Of a stretch of DNA of 64,000 nucleotides, positions 52,512 to 62,600 are shown piece after piece; within the stretch, counting starts at the first letter, position 1, and the number at the start of each line of letters is the position of its first letter. The stretch is from QHXW01 sp035297145 (GTDB taxonomy: Bacteria; Acidobacteriota; Terriglobia; Bryobacterales; Bryobacteraceae): NCBI GenBank assembly GCA_035297145.1, contig DATGZN010000026.1:185101-249100 (forward strand), read 5' to 3'. The position numbers and the translations under genes are program-made. The notes beneath the pieces were generated by a model that had not been told where the DNA came from, did no database searches, and saw only the letters and a list, made by a program, of their open reading frames with translations.

Positions 52512-52540
52512 AGCTTTGCCCGTGGCTTGAAGCTTTGCCC
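52503..52540 (+). repeat. Two perfect 19-bp tandem repeats
   Basis: The unit gtggcttgaagctttgccc occurs twice with no spacer (52503-52521 and 52522-52540). The first copy contains the stop codon of the metal-binding protein gene. Confidence 0.9.
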
Positions 52541-53084
52541 TAGGTGAACGTTTTTTCATACTTGCAGGTGTGAAAAGCCACAGTCGCCCAGTTTTCCACA
52601 GGATCATGTCTTCCGAAGCAAAACACAAGGCCGCTCTAAAGCCCAGTTGCGCCGGGCTTTGGCTCCGTTCAATGTGGATTTCGACGCATTTGGCTGGCGC
52701 GGGTTGACCTTGGTTAACGAGTATGCTGTAATGCCAAACCGAGCTTGCGAAATTGGGTTTCGCGTTGAAGATAAAGAATTTTCTCTTGACAGGGAGCGGA
52801 ATCCTGATGTATCTATATCTTTACCACGTCCGATGCAATTTTGCACTTGTACGTTTTTTGCCCCGCAAGCACAACTTAGCAGTTTAAGCACGAATTAGCA
52901 TGAAAAAGTGCTGATCGCGGGTTTTGGTTTGGAGCCGTTGGCCCACTTGAGGGACTTCGGTGATTCTGTTCTCCGCCCGACACGGAGAAGTTCCCAAAGG
53001 TTGTGAGATTTCGCGAATTGTCAGAGGCTCAGGTTGCAAGAGAACTTCGACCGATTCAATAACGCACTTTACAAGGAGAAGGAA
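52541..53084. other. Intergenic region without a supported gene
   Basis: About 540 bp, less GC-rich than the flanks. An 83-codon frame exists at 52647-52898, but its composition and mixed signals do not support a gene. The region holds one sigma-70-like promoter candidate (next entry) and otherwise nothing I can support. It is upstream of the strongly expressed-looking secreted protein gene at 53085. Confidence 0.5.
52786..52815 (+). promoter_or_regulatory. Candidate sigma-70 promoter
   Basis: TTGACA at 52786-52791 and TATCTA at 52810-52815 with an 18-base spacer. It would drive the secreted protein gene at 53085 with a long untranslated leader of roughly 260 bases. Confidence 0.4.
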
Positions 53085-54977
53085 ATGGCAGATTTTCGCA
53101 GAAGTATTATCGTGCTTGCGGCGCTGGCCCTGCTGTTAGGGACTATGTCATCCGCAAGTGCGGCCAACGTGCCGTTGACGTGTATTGCCTCGGGCGCTAA
53201 CCCGACACAGTTGCGGGCCGAGGGATTGACGGAAAAAACCGGCGACGTGCTCATCACGTGCACCGGCGGTACTCCGACGGACGCGTTTCCAAATGTGGTT
53301 CCCACTTCGAACATTCAGATCTTTCTGAATACGTCGTTGACCAGCCGCATTCTGGTCTCTTCGACGCAGGCCTCCGAGGCTCTGTTGCTCGTCAACGAGC
53401 CTCAGCCGGCAACCCAGAAGGTGTGCCTGGTGGGCAATGCGGATTGCAACATGTATGGTCAAGGCGGCGTGATTGCAACGGATCCGTACAATACCGGCAC
53501 GCTGGCTCACAATGGCACGGGACAGGCCTACAACGTTTACCAGGGCCAGCAGGTGACTACCGGTTCGGTTACGTTCAACGGTGTGCCGATTGATGCCCCC
53601 GGTACCGCGCAAGCGAGTCTGATCATACGGGTAGTGAATATTCGTGGTAATGCCAATGGTTTGGGTGTAACCAGCGTCAACGCCCCGCCGGTTAGCGTCA
53701 CGGCGACCATCTCCACCAGCGGCACCGCGACCCTGACCATCACCAACAACGCGCAACAGGTTGTTGGACAGGTGCAGAAGGGTTTGGTGGTCGGCAATAG
53801 CACGGCTGCGACCTTCCAGCAGTGCCTGACTCAGGACTTTAGCGGTCCCGGTACGTCTCCGGCAGGTACCATCACATTCAGCAAGGGATTCGCGGCGTCG
53901 TTTAAGATCCAAAACGTCGCGGGACCTGAGACCGGAGCGGCACCTGGTGCGCCGTTGGCCCAAGATATCCCGGGTCATATTTACTCCTTCGGTGCGACCG
54001 GTCAGGCTGGCGTGGAATACGGCTTCTACAATCCTGCCTTCCCCGCTGGCGCTACCAATGCGGGTGTTGCTGACTACGGCACCAGGCTCCGGGTCATCTT
54101 TGCCGGCGTGCAGGCGGGTGTGACGGTTTGGGTGCCGACCAGCGTGGCATATGACGACACGGTTTCCCCGGCGATCTATCATTACAACACCGGGGTGCCG
54201 ATCGTATCGGGCGGCATTGCTGAGTTGTACGGGCAGTTGGTAACGAGCGAAGGCGGCTCGTATACTGCGGCCGCGGCCAACAGCACCGCACCCACTGGCT
54301 ACAGTTCGATCACGATCAGCTCTACGGGGACTGGCGAAGCAGTCTACGAAATATTGGCCGTGCGCGGCCAAGTGCTGCAGGAGAACCTGGCGATTCCGTT
54401 CTACGTCACGTATACGGCAAATCCAGGTGCGAATTCTCCGGGCCTCGGTACTGCTACCGTCGGCGGCAGTTTCGCTCCGGTCAGCACCGATACCAACGCT
54501 TCGGCGACCGATACCATTCCGCGGTTTGCTGATACGTCGGTCGCAGTCAATGCTTGGTCCATCGTGAAGTGCGCGACGCACATATTGTTCCCATTCGTGA
54601 CCAACCAGGCCGGCTTCGATACCGGTTTCGCGATCGCGAACACGTCGATGGATCAGTACGGCACATCGACCCAGACCGGAACTTGCACCTTTAACTTCTT
54701 CGGCACCGCTGCTCCGGCAGCCGTTACCACGGCCGCTGCGGTCGCTCCCGGCACTGTCTATACCAATCTAGCCAGTGTCCTGTCGCCTGGATTCCAGGGG
54801 TACGTCATCGTGGATTGCCAGTTCCAGTTTGCCCACGGGTTTGCGTTCATTACTCAGATCGGCACTTTCCTGGGTACCGAGGGTTATCTGGCGCTGATCA
54901 TTCCGGATCCGCCGAATCCACGGCTGCCGGCCTTCCCGGTCAGCGGCAGCTTGTCCGGCGAGCAGTTGAGCAACTAA
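53085..54977 (+). CDS. Large secreted beta-rich protein
   Basis: The ATG at 53085 has AAGGAGAAGG just upstream and gives 630 residues with a signal peptide (FRRSIIVLAALALLLGTMSSASAA). The body is rich in threonine, glycine, alanine and valine, with cysteines in pairs (TCIASGA, CLVGNADC, CTFNF, DCQF). Strings such as GVEYGFYNPAFPAGATNAGV and FPFVTNQAGFDTGFAIANTS, then GYVIVDCQFQFAHGFAFITQ occur. No family is recognised; it may be an extracellular adhesin-like or coat protein. A strong terminator follows directly. Confidence 0.75.
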   Translation: MADFRRSIIVLAALALLLGTMSSASAANVPLTCIASGANPTQLRAEGLTEKTGDVLITCTGGTPTDAFPNVVPTSNIQIFLNTSLTSRILVSSTQASEALLLVNEPQPATQKVCLVGNADCNMYGQGGVIATDPYNTGTLAHNGTGQAYNVYQGQQVTTGSVTFNGVPIDAPGTAQASLIIRVVNIRGNANGLGVTSVNAPPVSVTATISTSGTATLTITNNAQQVVGQVQKGLVVGNSTAATFQQCLTQDFSGPGTSPAGTITFSKGFAASFKIQNVAGPETGAAPGAPLAQDIPGHIYSFGATGQAGVEYGFYNPAFPAGATNAGVADYGTRLRVIFAGVQAGVTVWVPTSVAYDDTVSPAIYHYNTGVPIVSGGIAELYGQLVTSEGGSYTAAAANSTAPTGYSSITISSTGTGEAVYEILAVRGQVLQENLAIPFYVTYTANPGANSPGLGTATVGGSFAPVSTDTNASATDTIPRFADTSVAVNAWSIVKCATHILFPFVTNQAGFDTGFAIANTSMDQYGTSTQTGTCTFNFFGTAAPAAVTTAAAVAPGTVYTNLASVLSPGFQGYVIVDCQFQFAHGFAFITQIGTFLGTEGYLALIIPDPPNPRLPAFPVSGSLSGEQLSN

Positions 54978-54998
54978 CTTCGCTAGCAGTTCGCACAC

Positions 54999-55030
54999 AA
55001 AGGAGGAGGGCTTCGGCTCTCCTCCTTTTT
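54999..55030 (+). terminator. Rho-independent terminator after the large secreted protein gene
   Basis: AAAGGAGGAG and CTCCTCCTTT form a 10-bp stem around a loop with TTCG, followed by a run of Ts ending near 55030. It lies 22 bp after the gene stop. Confidence 0.85.
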
Positions 55031-55100
55031 CTTTTCCGGCCGCAGTTTGTGTTAAGTTCTCGATTTTTTGGAGATTCATCCTCCATTCATTTCACTGAGA

Positions 55101-55109
55101 TGTTATACT
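55101..55109 (+). promoter_or_regulatory. Candidate extended -10 promoter element
   Basis: TG-T-TATACT (55101-55109) fits an extended -10 box. The -35 region shows no clear match. It is 59 bp before the start of the TIGR03437-type protein gene. Confidence 0.4.
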
Positions 55110-55167
55110 GAGTTCTCTCCGCGTCCACTCCCAAGTTGCTATTTCCCCGGAACTCATGAGGTGAATC

Positions 55168-57312
55168 ATGGTTTGTGCCACGTTTGTACGTAGAATCCTT
55201 ATTCCGATTTTTGTGCTGGGATTGGCGGTCGCGCACGCCCAACAAATTACTAAGGTATCTGGCGACGGTCAGCTCGTTATCCAGGCCGTCCTGAGCAGCA
55301 ACCCGCTGGTTGTCTTGGTCCGAGACGCCAGCGGCAATCCATTGCCAAATGCTAAAGTCACCTGGGCGGTCACCCCCACCGGGCAAGGGGGCGTGATATC
55401 CGGCACCACTACGACGGATGCCAACGGCCACGCGACCAATACTTTTGTAGCCACCGTCCCTAACCCCCAATTGTCCTACTTGGTCAGCACGGTTACCGCG
55501 AGTTATAACGGGCAAAGCGTGCAGTTCACCGAGATCTCAGTCGGCCAAACCAACAATACGCCCGACGTGCAGGCATTCGCCAATCCGCAACCGGCCGGTG
55601 CTAACCTTTCCGGAAAGGCAGGGGCACAAGGGTCTCAGGCAATCACGATCCAGTTTCTGGTCACGCAAGGTGGTCAGGCGCCCGGGGGTGTCGGCAACGC
55701 AGCAGTAACCATTACGTTGGATAACCCCCAAGACGCTTCCACAGTTGCATGCGCTGGAGGAATCGTCTACAGCAACGGCGCTGGGTTCGCGACCTGCAAC
55801 CTCGTCTACGGAGGCAAAATCGGGGCTGGATCGTTTACTCTCAGTGCTGGCGGCCTAGCGAGTTTCGATTACCGTTACCAGGTTGTCGCCGGACCGCCGA
55901 ACACCATAGTGCTTCTCTCCGGCAACAACGCAACCGGCATTCCAGGACAAGAATTCACATTGACCGCACAGTTGACCGATATTGGCGGGAATACGCTCTC
56001 GGGAATCCCGATGACATGGGCGCCTGTCGTTCCGGGAACGGTCTCCCTGAGTACGACCAGTTCTACCACGGACACCACCGGCCGTGTGTCCACTACAGTT
56101 ACCCTAGGGAATGCAGCCGGACCCGTGCAAGTGCAGCTCAGTACAGCGGACGGAAAAGTCACGGCTCTGTTCACCCTCACGGTGAATGTCGTTGTGGCGG
56201 GGTTGAACCTGGTGTCCGGAAGCGGCCAGTCGGTTCTCGTGAATCAACCATTCCCCAATCCGCTGATCGTTCAGGTCAATGATGCCCAAAACCACCCGGT
56301 GAACGGTGTACCGGTGACATTCGATTTGAGCAGTGGCAGCGCGGTCCTCAGCGCCACTAGCGTGAACACCGGCGCCAACGGCCAAGCTTCCATTACGGCC
56401 ACTGCCGGTGCGACTGCTGGCCCGGTCGTCATCACTGCATCGACTACCGCTGGTAATAACACGTTCTCCCAGATCTTCAACCTCACCGTGACGCCGCCGG
56501 GACCGGTGTGCGATACGACTCTGAGCGACAACGACACGTTCTTTAACGGCGCGAGCTACGCCCCGAACTTCATTTCGCCGGGTGGAATTGCGCTTATCTA
56601 TTGCCAGGGCATCGCCAATGGAATTCAGGGCGTCGTGACCTCCAACGACTTCGGCTTTGGGCCTTTGCCGACACAGGTGCAGGGCGTCACCGTGCAGTTT
56701 GGCGATACTCCGGCCCTGGCCCCGATTTACTATCTAGCCAACCAGAACGGCAAACAGTGGATCGCGGTGCAAGTACCATTTGGAATCTTGGGGACAAATC
56801 CCTCGGGAACTCCTGTACCGGTGGTCGTCACCGCCAACGGAGAGCCGAATGTAAGTCCGCTGTCAGCCTCGGTCATGGCCGGTGCGCCTGGCTTCTTGGA
56901 ATACGTGATGTCCGATGGCAAGAGCCGCGCGATACTCATTCGATCCGACGGCCAACTGATTGATCTCAATAACAAAGCCAAGGCAGGGGATACCCTCACT
57001 GCGTTTGTGACCGGCATGATTCCCCCGACCGATTCATCTGGAAACTCGGTAATCCAGACCAACGAGTTTGCGCCCCCCGGTAGCGACGTTGTCATCACTA
57101 CGCCGATCGTGATGGGCGTCGGTCACGAAGGCACCCCTCAACCGCCGACTGCGAAGTACGCGCATGATCTGATCGGCGTGTGGGAAGTAACGTTTGTTGT
57201 TCCCAGCGACGCCAGCAGTGGCGACAATGCCCTGAATATCGGGATCCCGGATCCGACCAGCAACAACAAGCTGATACTCAACAAACGCGGTTCGATCATC
57301 CCAATTAACTAA
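55168..57312 (+). CDS. Secreted Ig-like protein with C-terminal TIGR03437 domain
   Basis: A 714-residue protein: signal peptide (LIPIFVLGLAVAHAQQ), then three or four Ig-like (Big_1/invasin-type) domains, for example KVSGDGQLVIQAVLSSNPLV, ALPNAKVTWAVTPTGQGGVI-like blocks and GLNLVSGSGQSVLVNQPFPN. The last 240 residues start with NDTFFNGASYAPNFISPGGI and include VQFGDTPALAPIYYLANQNG and AKAGDTLTAFVTGMIPPTDS. This is the TIGR03437 domain of Solibacter-type Acidobacteria. The domain is thought to sort or anchor secreted proteins. A hairpin terminator follows. Confidence 0.88.
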   Translation: MVCATFVRRILIPIFVLGLAVAHAQQITKVSGDGQLVIQAVLSSNPLVVLVRDASGNPLPNAKVTWAVTPTGQGGVISGTTTTDANGHATNTFVATVPNPQLSYLVSTVTASYNGQSVQFTEISVGQTNNTPDVQAFANPQPAGANLSGKAGAQGSQAITIQFLVTQGGQAPGGVGNAAVTITLDNPQDASTVACAGGIVYSNGAGFATCNLVYGGKIGAGSFTLSAGGLASFDYRYQVVAGPPNTIVLLSGNNATGIPGQEFTLTAQLTDIGGNTLSGIPMTWAPVVPGTVSLSTTSSTTDTTGRVSTTVTLGNAAGPVQVQLSTADGKVTALFTLTVNVVVAGLNLVSGSGQSVLVNQPFPNPLIVQVNDAQNHPVNGVPVTFDLSSGSAVLSATSVNTGANGQASITATAGATAGPVVITASTTAGNNTFSQIFNLTVTPPGPVCDTTLSDNDTFFNGASYAPNFISPGGIALIYCQGIANGIQGVVTSNDFGFGPLPTQVQGVTVQFGDTPALAPIYYLANQNGKQWIAVQVPFGILGTNPSGTPVPVVVTANGEPNVSPLSASVMAGAPGFLEYVMSDGKSRAILIRSDGQLIDLNNKAKAGDTLTAFVTGMIPPTDSSGNSVIQTNEFAPPGSDVVITTPIVMGVGHEGTPQPPTAKYAHDLIGVWEVTFVVPSDASSGDNALNIGIPDPTSNNKLILNKRGSIIPIN

Positions 57313-57332
57313 GCACTACACTGCAACCCAGG

Positions 57333-57362
57333 GGCGGGCTTCACGGCCCGCCTTTTTTTTTT
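57333..57362 (+). terminator. Rho-independent terminator (likely bidirectional)
   Basis: GGCGGGC at 57333-57339 pairs with GCCCGCC at 57346-57352 around a 6-base loop, followed by ten Ts. The convergent gene ends at 57361, so one hairpin may serve both. Confidence 0.85.
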
Positions 57363-58170
57363 ACGGGTTGAAGATCACCTGGCATTGAATCAGCTGGTTC
57401 GTAGGTTCCACAGCAACGTCCACACCAACCGTGCGGGGTGGAAAGCCCGCTTTAACGTATTTGAAGCTCACTACGGCATCTTCACCAGCCGGGATTTCGG
57501 TACGATCCGCCTTGATTTCCAGGCCCCGTACATTCGCGCGTGGGCGGAGTTCAATTCGGACACTGCCCTGCATCCCGTTGTGAATCTTAATCTGATCTGA
57601 AGAATCAGCGGTGGCACGCAACGACGCGATCTGCTTGTCCGGTTTCACCAGCTTCTGGAGCGCTTCCGGCGTGGGCGCGCCATTCAGATCGGCCGGCGCA
57701 CCGCCTGAACCAGGGCTGCCGGACGTGGTCATCTTGCCCCACGGAGTAATGTTCATGACCTCAGGATCAACGTACCAACACCATTGCCCATTCTCGAACT
57801 TCCACATGGTCGGTCCCGGCACTTTCATCGGTTTGCCGCCGAAAAAGGCAATCGGAACATACATTTCCATCACCATCATCACCTTTGCCCTCGTGAAGTT
57901 CTCCGAATATGTGATGTCGCGGATTTCGAAGCTCAGAAACTTTGGCTTCGCCATGTTGTAAAAGAAGTCCTTAGAGTCCTCGGCGACGATCTCCTCGGCC
58001 CGGCGCGGGCGACCATCGATCTGCTCCTGATAAAACTTGGCGACGCGCGCGCGCAACGCCTCATCCACATCTGGAGGCGCTTTCGCGAACACCTCCGCGG
58101 CGTTTTGTGCAAGGGCGGAACACGCCAGTAGGAAGATGGGTGCCGTTCTGAAGAACCAGGAATCGAACAT
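57361..58170 (-). CDS. Secreted protein of unknown function
   Basis: A 269-residue protein with a signal peptide (WFFRTAPIFLLACSALAQN). Residues 20-140 form an alpha/beta region with ARVAKFYQEQIDGRPRRAEE, KDFFYNMAKPKFLSFEIRDI and MVMEMYVPIAFFGG. The C-terminal 90 residues are beta-rich with GMQGSVRIELRPRANVRGLE and AGEDAVVSFKYVKAGFPPRT, like an Ig/CARDB-type strand set. No family is recognised. It is convergent with the TIGR03437-type gene and starts a minus-strand single-gene unit. Confidence 0.7.
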   Translation of the reverse strand: MFDSWFFRTAPIFLLACSALAQNAAEVFAKAPPDVDEALRARVAKFYQEQIDGRPRRAEEIVAEDSKDFFYNMAKPKFLSFEIRDITYSENFTRAKVMMVMEMYVPIAFFGGKPMKVPGPTMWKFENGQWCWYVDPEVMNITPWGKMTTSGSPGSGGAPADLNGAPTPEALQKLVKPDKQIASLRATADSSDQIKIHNGMQGSVRIELRPRANVRGLEIKADRTEIPAGEDAVVSFKYVKAGFPPRTVGVDVAVEPTNQLIQCQVIFNP

Positions 58171-58305
58171 AATGTTATTATTCTAACCCCTGCCGCGAAA
58201 GCGATCACACGCCCCGCGGATTTATAAAGCCTTCTGCCCCGTAAGATCGCTGCACGGCAATGCACCTTGCGGACACCCGTCGGGACCATACTGAGACAAG
58301 AAATT

Positions 58306-58857
58306 ATGCGGACCGACCTGGCAGCGCCCTACGATTGGATCAACAATATTCCGGACCCGAATTCGCAAGACTGTCGAAACGTGATTGCGTGGTTGATTCA
58401 CCAGGGCGCACCGCCGCCGCAAATATCGTACCTGCGCCTGGTTACATCGTTCCTGCCTCCGACGACTGTGGCCCCAGCTGGATTCTCGGTTCTGCAATTT
58501 CCTGGAATGCCTTACCCCTGCGACCTGGCCTCGTCGCTGAACAGCCCCACGCTGGTACTCCAGGAACTCAACGACCTGCTTCATTTGAACCTGTCGATTC
58601 CGGGGCAGTACACACCGCCGCCGCCTCCGCAGCCCCCGACGCCACCTTCAACCCCGCTGCCGCAGCCAGCCAATCCGGTCGGGCAACCCATGGTCAACGA
58701 TACAGGGTTGGGGTCTGACTATTTTCCTGTCGCTGGCGACACGTTGCCGGTTGGCGCGGTGTTCCCCAACCCGGTAGTACCTGGGCAGCCGCTGTACCAA
58801 AAGATCGGACGTGAAACGCCGTGGGGCACCGAGATCTTCTGGCAGCGCATCGCGTAA
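58306..58857 (+). CDS. Proline-rich hypothetical protein
   Basis: From the ATG at 58306 the protein has 183 residues; an upstream TTG at 58267 would add 13. It starts MRTDLAAPYDWINNIPDPNS and has a helical region QDCRNVIAWLIHQGAPPPQI. A proline tract of PPPPPQPPTPPSTPLP follows, and a compact C-terminus FPVAGDTLPVGAVFPNPVVP, ETPWGTEIFWQRIA. No signal peptide is seen. The ending with tryptophans may be a conserved motif. Function unknown; it is convergent with the gene at 58869. Confidence 0.55.
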   Translation: MRTDLAAPYDWINNIPDPNSQDCRNVIAWLIHQGAPPPQISYLRLVTSFLPPTTVAPAGFSVLQFPGMPYPCDLASSLNSPTLVLQELNDLLHLNLSIPGQYTPPPPPQPPTPPSTPLPQPANPVGQPMVNDTGLGSDYFPVAGDTLPVGAVFPNPVVPGQPLYQKIGRETPWGTEIFWQRIA

Positions 58858-58868
58858 CACAGCCTCAC

Positions 58869-59489
58869 TTAGCTGTTGAACTGTTCCGCTTTGGCCACTG
58901 CCATTTGGATCATGATGTCTGCGAGGCCCGGAAACTGGGCTTCGGGCATGCGCGCATAATAATCCGCCAACAATCCCGCATTCACCGTCGCACCGTTCGG
59001 CAAAACGATGTGATACTCCTCGGCCGACGCAGCGTATGGCCCCCCTGTGCCGCCAAAAGGCACCTGAACGATCTGTCCCGTTCCAAATTTATCTGCGATA
59101 AACTGCGCGGTCTCCTGCGTGGCGAAGTACGCTTGGTTCAGAGGCCAAGGACCACCACCCATTGCGCTGGTCTCCTGAACATTGGTCAGAAACTGTGGCA
59201 CGAACGGCGCCGACGGGGCCGCCGGAGTCTGTGTTTCGGCGGGAGCCGTAGGGGCGGCGGGCTGCGGGTCGAAGGGGGTGGTCACGGGCGCGTGCTGGCT
59301 GGGCGCCACCGCGGTCCATCCGCCAAAAAATTGCCCGCTGACACCGGTAGTGTCAGAAACTTGACTGTTTGAAGTACTGCTCTCTTCGGTCAGGGCCTCG
59401 GAGAAAGTCTGAGCGGGAGCTGTAAGCTTCTGGCTGGCAACCACTTCCGGGGCATATGACTGAGACAGGTCTTGAATTTTAGAGATCAC
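58869..59489 (-). CDS. Hypothetical protein with alanine/proline/threonine-rich linker
   Basis: The GTG at 59489 has a GGAGG box about eight bases upstream and gives 206 residues. It starts with MISKIQDLSQSYAPEVVASQ, then a linker of TPAAPSAP-type repeats, and a C-terminal domain of about 100 residues (FATQETAQFIADKFGTGQIV, EEYHIVLPNGATVNAGLLAD, FPGLADIMIQMAVAKAEQF). It has no signal peptide or membrane segment. It is convergent with the proline-rich gene at 58306, and both lie upstream of the S53 peptidase. Function unknown. Confidence 0.55.
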   Translation of the reverse strand: MISKIQDLSQSYAPEVVASQKLTAPAQTFSEALTEESSTSNSQVSDTTGVSGQFFGGWTAVAPSQHAPVTTPFDPQPAAPTAPAETQTPAAPSAPFVPQFLTNVQETSAMGGGPWPLNQAYFATQETAQFIADKFGTGQIVQVPFGGTGGPYAASAEEYHIVLPNGATVNAGLLADYYARMPEAQFPGLADIMIQMAVAKAEQFNS

Positions 59490-59630
59490 GCTCAACCTCC
59501 AGGATGGGATAGGCACGCGATCTACCAAAAGCAACCTAAAATTTACATTTTCCGCGCCGATAAGCCGGACATAGGTCGTTTGTAAGACAGCTCATTCTCA
59601 CGGCCTGACTCTTCACTGCCCGGAGGGCTC

Positions 59631-62600
59631 ATGCATCGTCAGCGGAACGTTTCTCCGCTTTGCATTCTTTCGATTTTCTTCAGTCTTCAAACATTTTCCC
59701 TTTTTGCTCAAACTGTTCCCGATCGCATCACTAGTACCATCGACGATCAGGTACGGGTAACACTTGTAGGCAACCGGCATCCGCTGGCCCGGGCGGAATT
59801 CGAGACGGGTGCCGTTCCGCCGGACCAGCGAATGGAGCGGATGATCCTGACGCTGCGAATCGACGCAGCGCGTGAGAAAGCTCTCGATCAACTGATCGCG
59901 GAACAACAGAATCCCCACTCGCCGCGCTATCACCAATGGCTGACACCGGAGAAATTCGCCCAGGAGTTTGGCGTTTCGGAGCACGATCTGGCGCAGATTG
60001 TGGGTTGGCTGCGGGGCCACGGGATGGAAGTGGAAGAGATTGCGCGGGGACGGAGGTCGCTGCTGTTCAGCGGGACGGTGGAGCAGGTGGAAGCGGCCTT
60101 CCATACCGCCATGCGCGCTTACAACGTGGGGGGCGAGGTGCACTACGCCAATGCCACGGACCCCGAGATTCCCAGAGCTTTGGCGGGGGTGGTAGGGGGC
60201 GTGGTGGCTCTCCACGACTTCCGGTCCAAGCCTGCGCATACGGCGGTGAAGCCGATTCCCGTTCCGCAAGCGAACATGTCCAACGGCGCGCACTACCTGG
60301 CGCCGGCGGATTTCGCCACGATCTATGATGTTGCGCCGCTGTATCAGAATTCGATCAACGGCACCGGGCAATCAGTCGCCGTGGTGGCGCGCTGCAACAT
60401 CCATATCTCCGATGTGTCGACCTTCCGCAGCTTCTTTGGATTGACCGCGAACAATCCCACGATCGTGGTGAACGGGACGGACCCCGGCATCGTGTCCAAT
60501 GGGGAAGAGACGGAAGCGGATCTGGACGCGGAGTGGGCGGGAGCGATCGCGCAAAACGCCGCCGTACAGTTTGTCGTCTCCGCGTCGACCAACACGAGCG
60601 ATGGTGTGATGCTGTCGGCGCAGTATATTGTCAATAACAATCTGGCGCCGGTGATGACACTGAGCTTCGGGCTTTGCGAATCGGCGCAGGGTGCAGCGGG
60701 AAACAGCTTCATCAACAGCCTGTGGCAGCAGGCCGCCGCGCAAGGCATCTCGGTATTGGTGGCAGCCGGAGACAATGGCGCCGCTGGTTGCGATGCTTCT
60801 TCGGCCAACACGGCGACGCAGGGTTTGGCGGTCAACGGCCTTTGCTCGACTCCGTATGATGTGTGCGTAGGCGGAACCGAGTTCAACGACTCGTCTAATC
60901 CCAGCGCCTATTGGTCGGCACAAAACGGGACCGGCCTGGGTTCGGCTGTCGGATATATTCCCGAGACCGTGTGGAACGAAAGCGGCGCTGTGCCCGGCGG
61001 ATCCCAGCTGTGGGCAGGCAGCGGCGGTGTCAGCACGATCTATGCGAAGCCAACCTGGCAGGCAGGCGCGGGAGTACCGGCCGACGGCATGCGCGACGTG
61101 CCCGATGTATCGCTCACCGCAGCCGGACATGACGGGTACCTCATCTACCAGAATGGCGGACTGGGCGCGGTTGGCGGCACTTCGGCTGCAACGCCTTCTT
61201 TGGCGAGCCTGCTGGCGTTGGCGGTGCAAAAGACAGGCGGACGCCTGGGGAACCCCGACGCGATGTTTTATTCGCTGGCGGCCAGCCAGGCATCGGGCGG
61301 CCCGGCAGTATTTCATGACACCACGACCGGCAACAATTCGGTTCCGGGCGTGACCGGATTCAGCGCCGGTGTGGGATATGACGAGGCTTCGGGTCTGGGC
61401 TCAGTGGACGCGGCGCAACTGATCAACAATTGGGGCGGCACATCGTCTCCGTCGCTGCAGGTCAGCCTGTCGTCACCCACAATCTCGATGGCCGACGGCG
61501 CCAGCGCGGGCGTAACGGTGACGGTGGGCGTGTCGGGAGGGTTCAGTTCGGCGGTGGTGCTCTCGGCCACAGGACTACCCGCGGGAGTGACGGCGGCTTT
61601 TTCGCCAGCGACTCTGACGGCGCCTGGGTCCGGCACGAGTGCCCTGGCCCTCAGCGCCGGATCGCAAGTGGCGGCAGGCAGCTATCCGGTCACAGTCACG
61701 GCGAACGGCGGCAGTGTTACGCAAAACACAACGCTGACCCTGACGGTGACGCCGACGGGCAGTTTCAGGCTGGGATTGAACAGCACATCGGTGAGTGTGG
61801 GTCAGGGCGGGGCAGGTTCGGTGCAGGCGACGGTGAGCGTGGCCGGCGGATTCAGCGCGGCGGTGACGCTCTCGGCCGGGGGCTTACCGGCGGGGGTGAC
61901 GGCGATCGCGACGCCCGCGAGTTTCGCCGCTCCAGGCGCGGGTTCGAGCACGTTGATGCTTGGCGTCAGCGCGCAGACGGCGCTGGGCAGCTATCCCATC
62001 GCGGTGACAGCAACGGGCGGCGGTGTTACGCAAAACGCGTCGTTCACGCTGACGGTGACGCCAACGGGCGGTTTCACGCTCAGCTTGAAGGCTCCGGCGG
62101 TGAGTGTGGCGCAGGGCGGATCAGGTTTGATGCAGGAGACCGTGAGTGTCTCGGGCGGATTTAACTCGACGGTGACACTAATGGTTGCGAGCTTACCCGC
62201 AGGTGTGACGGCGACTCCGGGATACGCGGTTCTGGCCGCGCCCGGCTCGGGGATGAATGTGCTCTCGCTGAGCGTTGGATCGCAGGTGGCGCCGGGCAAT
62301 TATCCGGTGCAAGTGACAGCGGCAGGCGGCGGTATTACGCAGACCGCAGCGTTCACCTTGACGGTGACGCAGCCGGGAAGTTTCACCCTCAGGTTGAGCA
62401 GCGGGTCGGTGAGCGCGGCGCAGGGCGGATCGGGTTCGGTGCAACTAAGTGTGAGCTTGTCGGGCGCATTCAGCGCTCCGGTGGCGCTCGCTGTCGCGGG
62501 CTTGCCCGCCGGAGTAACGGCGGTCGCGGCGCCCGCGAGTTTCGCCGCGCCGGGCGCGGGCTCGAGTCTGCTCACGTTTTACGCCGGTGCACAGACGGCG

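Noticed and set aside
52647..52898. Open frame of 83 codons in the long intergenic region
   Set aside because: No Shine-Dalgarno, no recognisable motif, and the composition does not look like the neighbouring genes.
53148..54581. Open frame of 477 codons on the minus strand
   Set aside because: It is antisense to the large secreted protein gene, which has a good Shine-Dalgarno, signal peptide and terminator; the minus frame is arginine-rich without domains.
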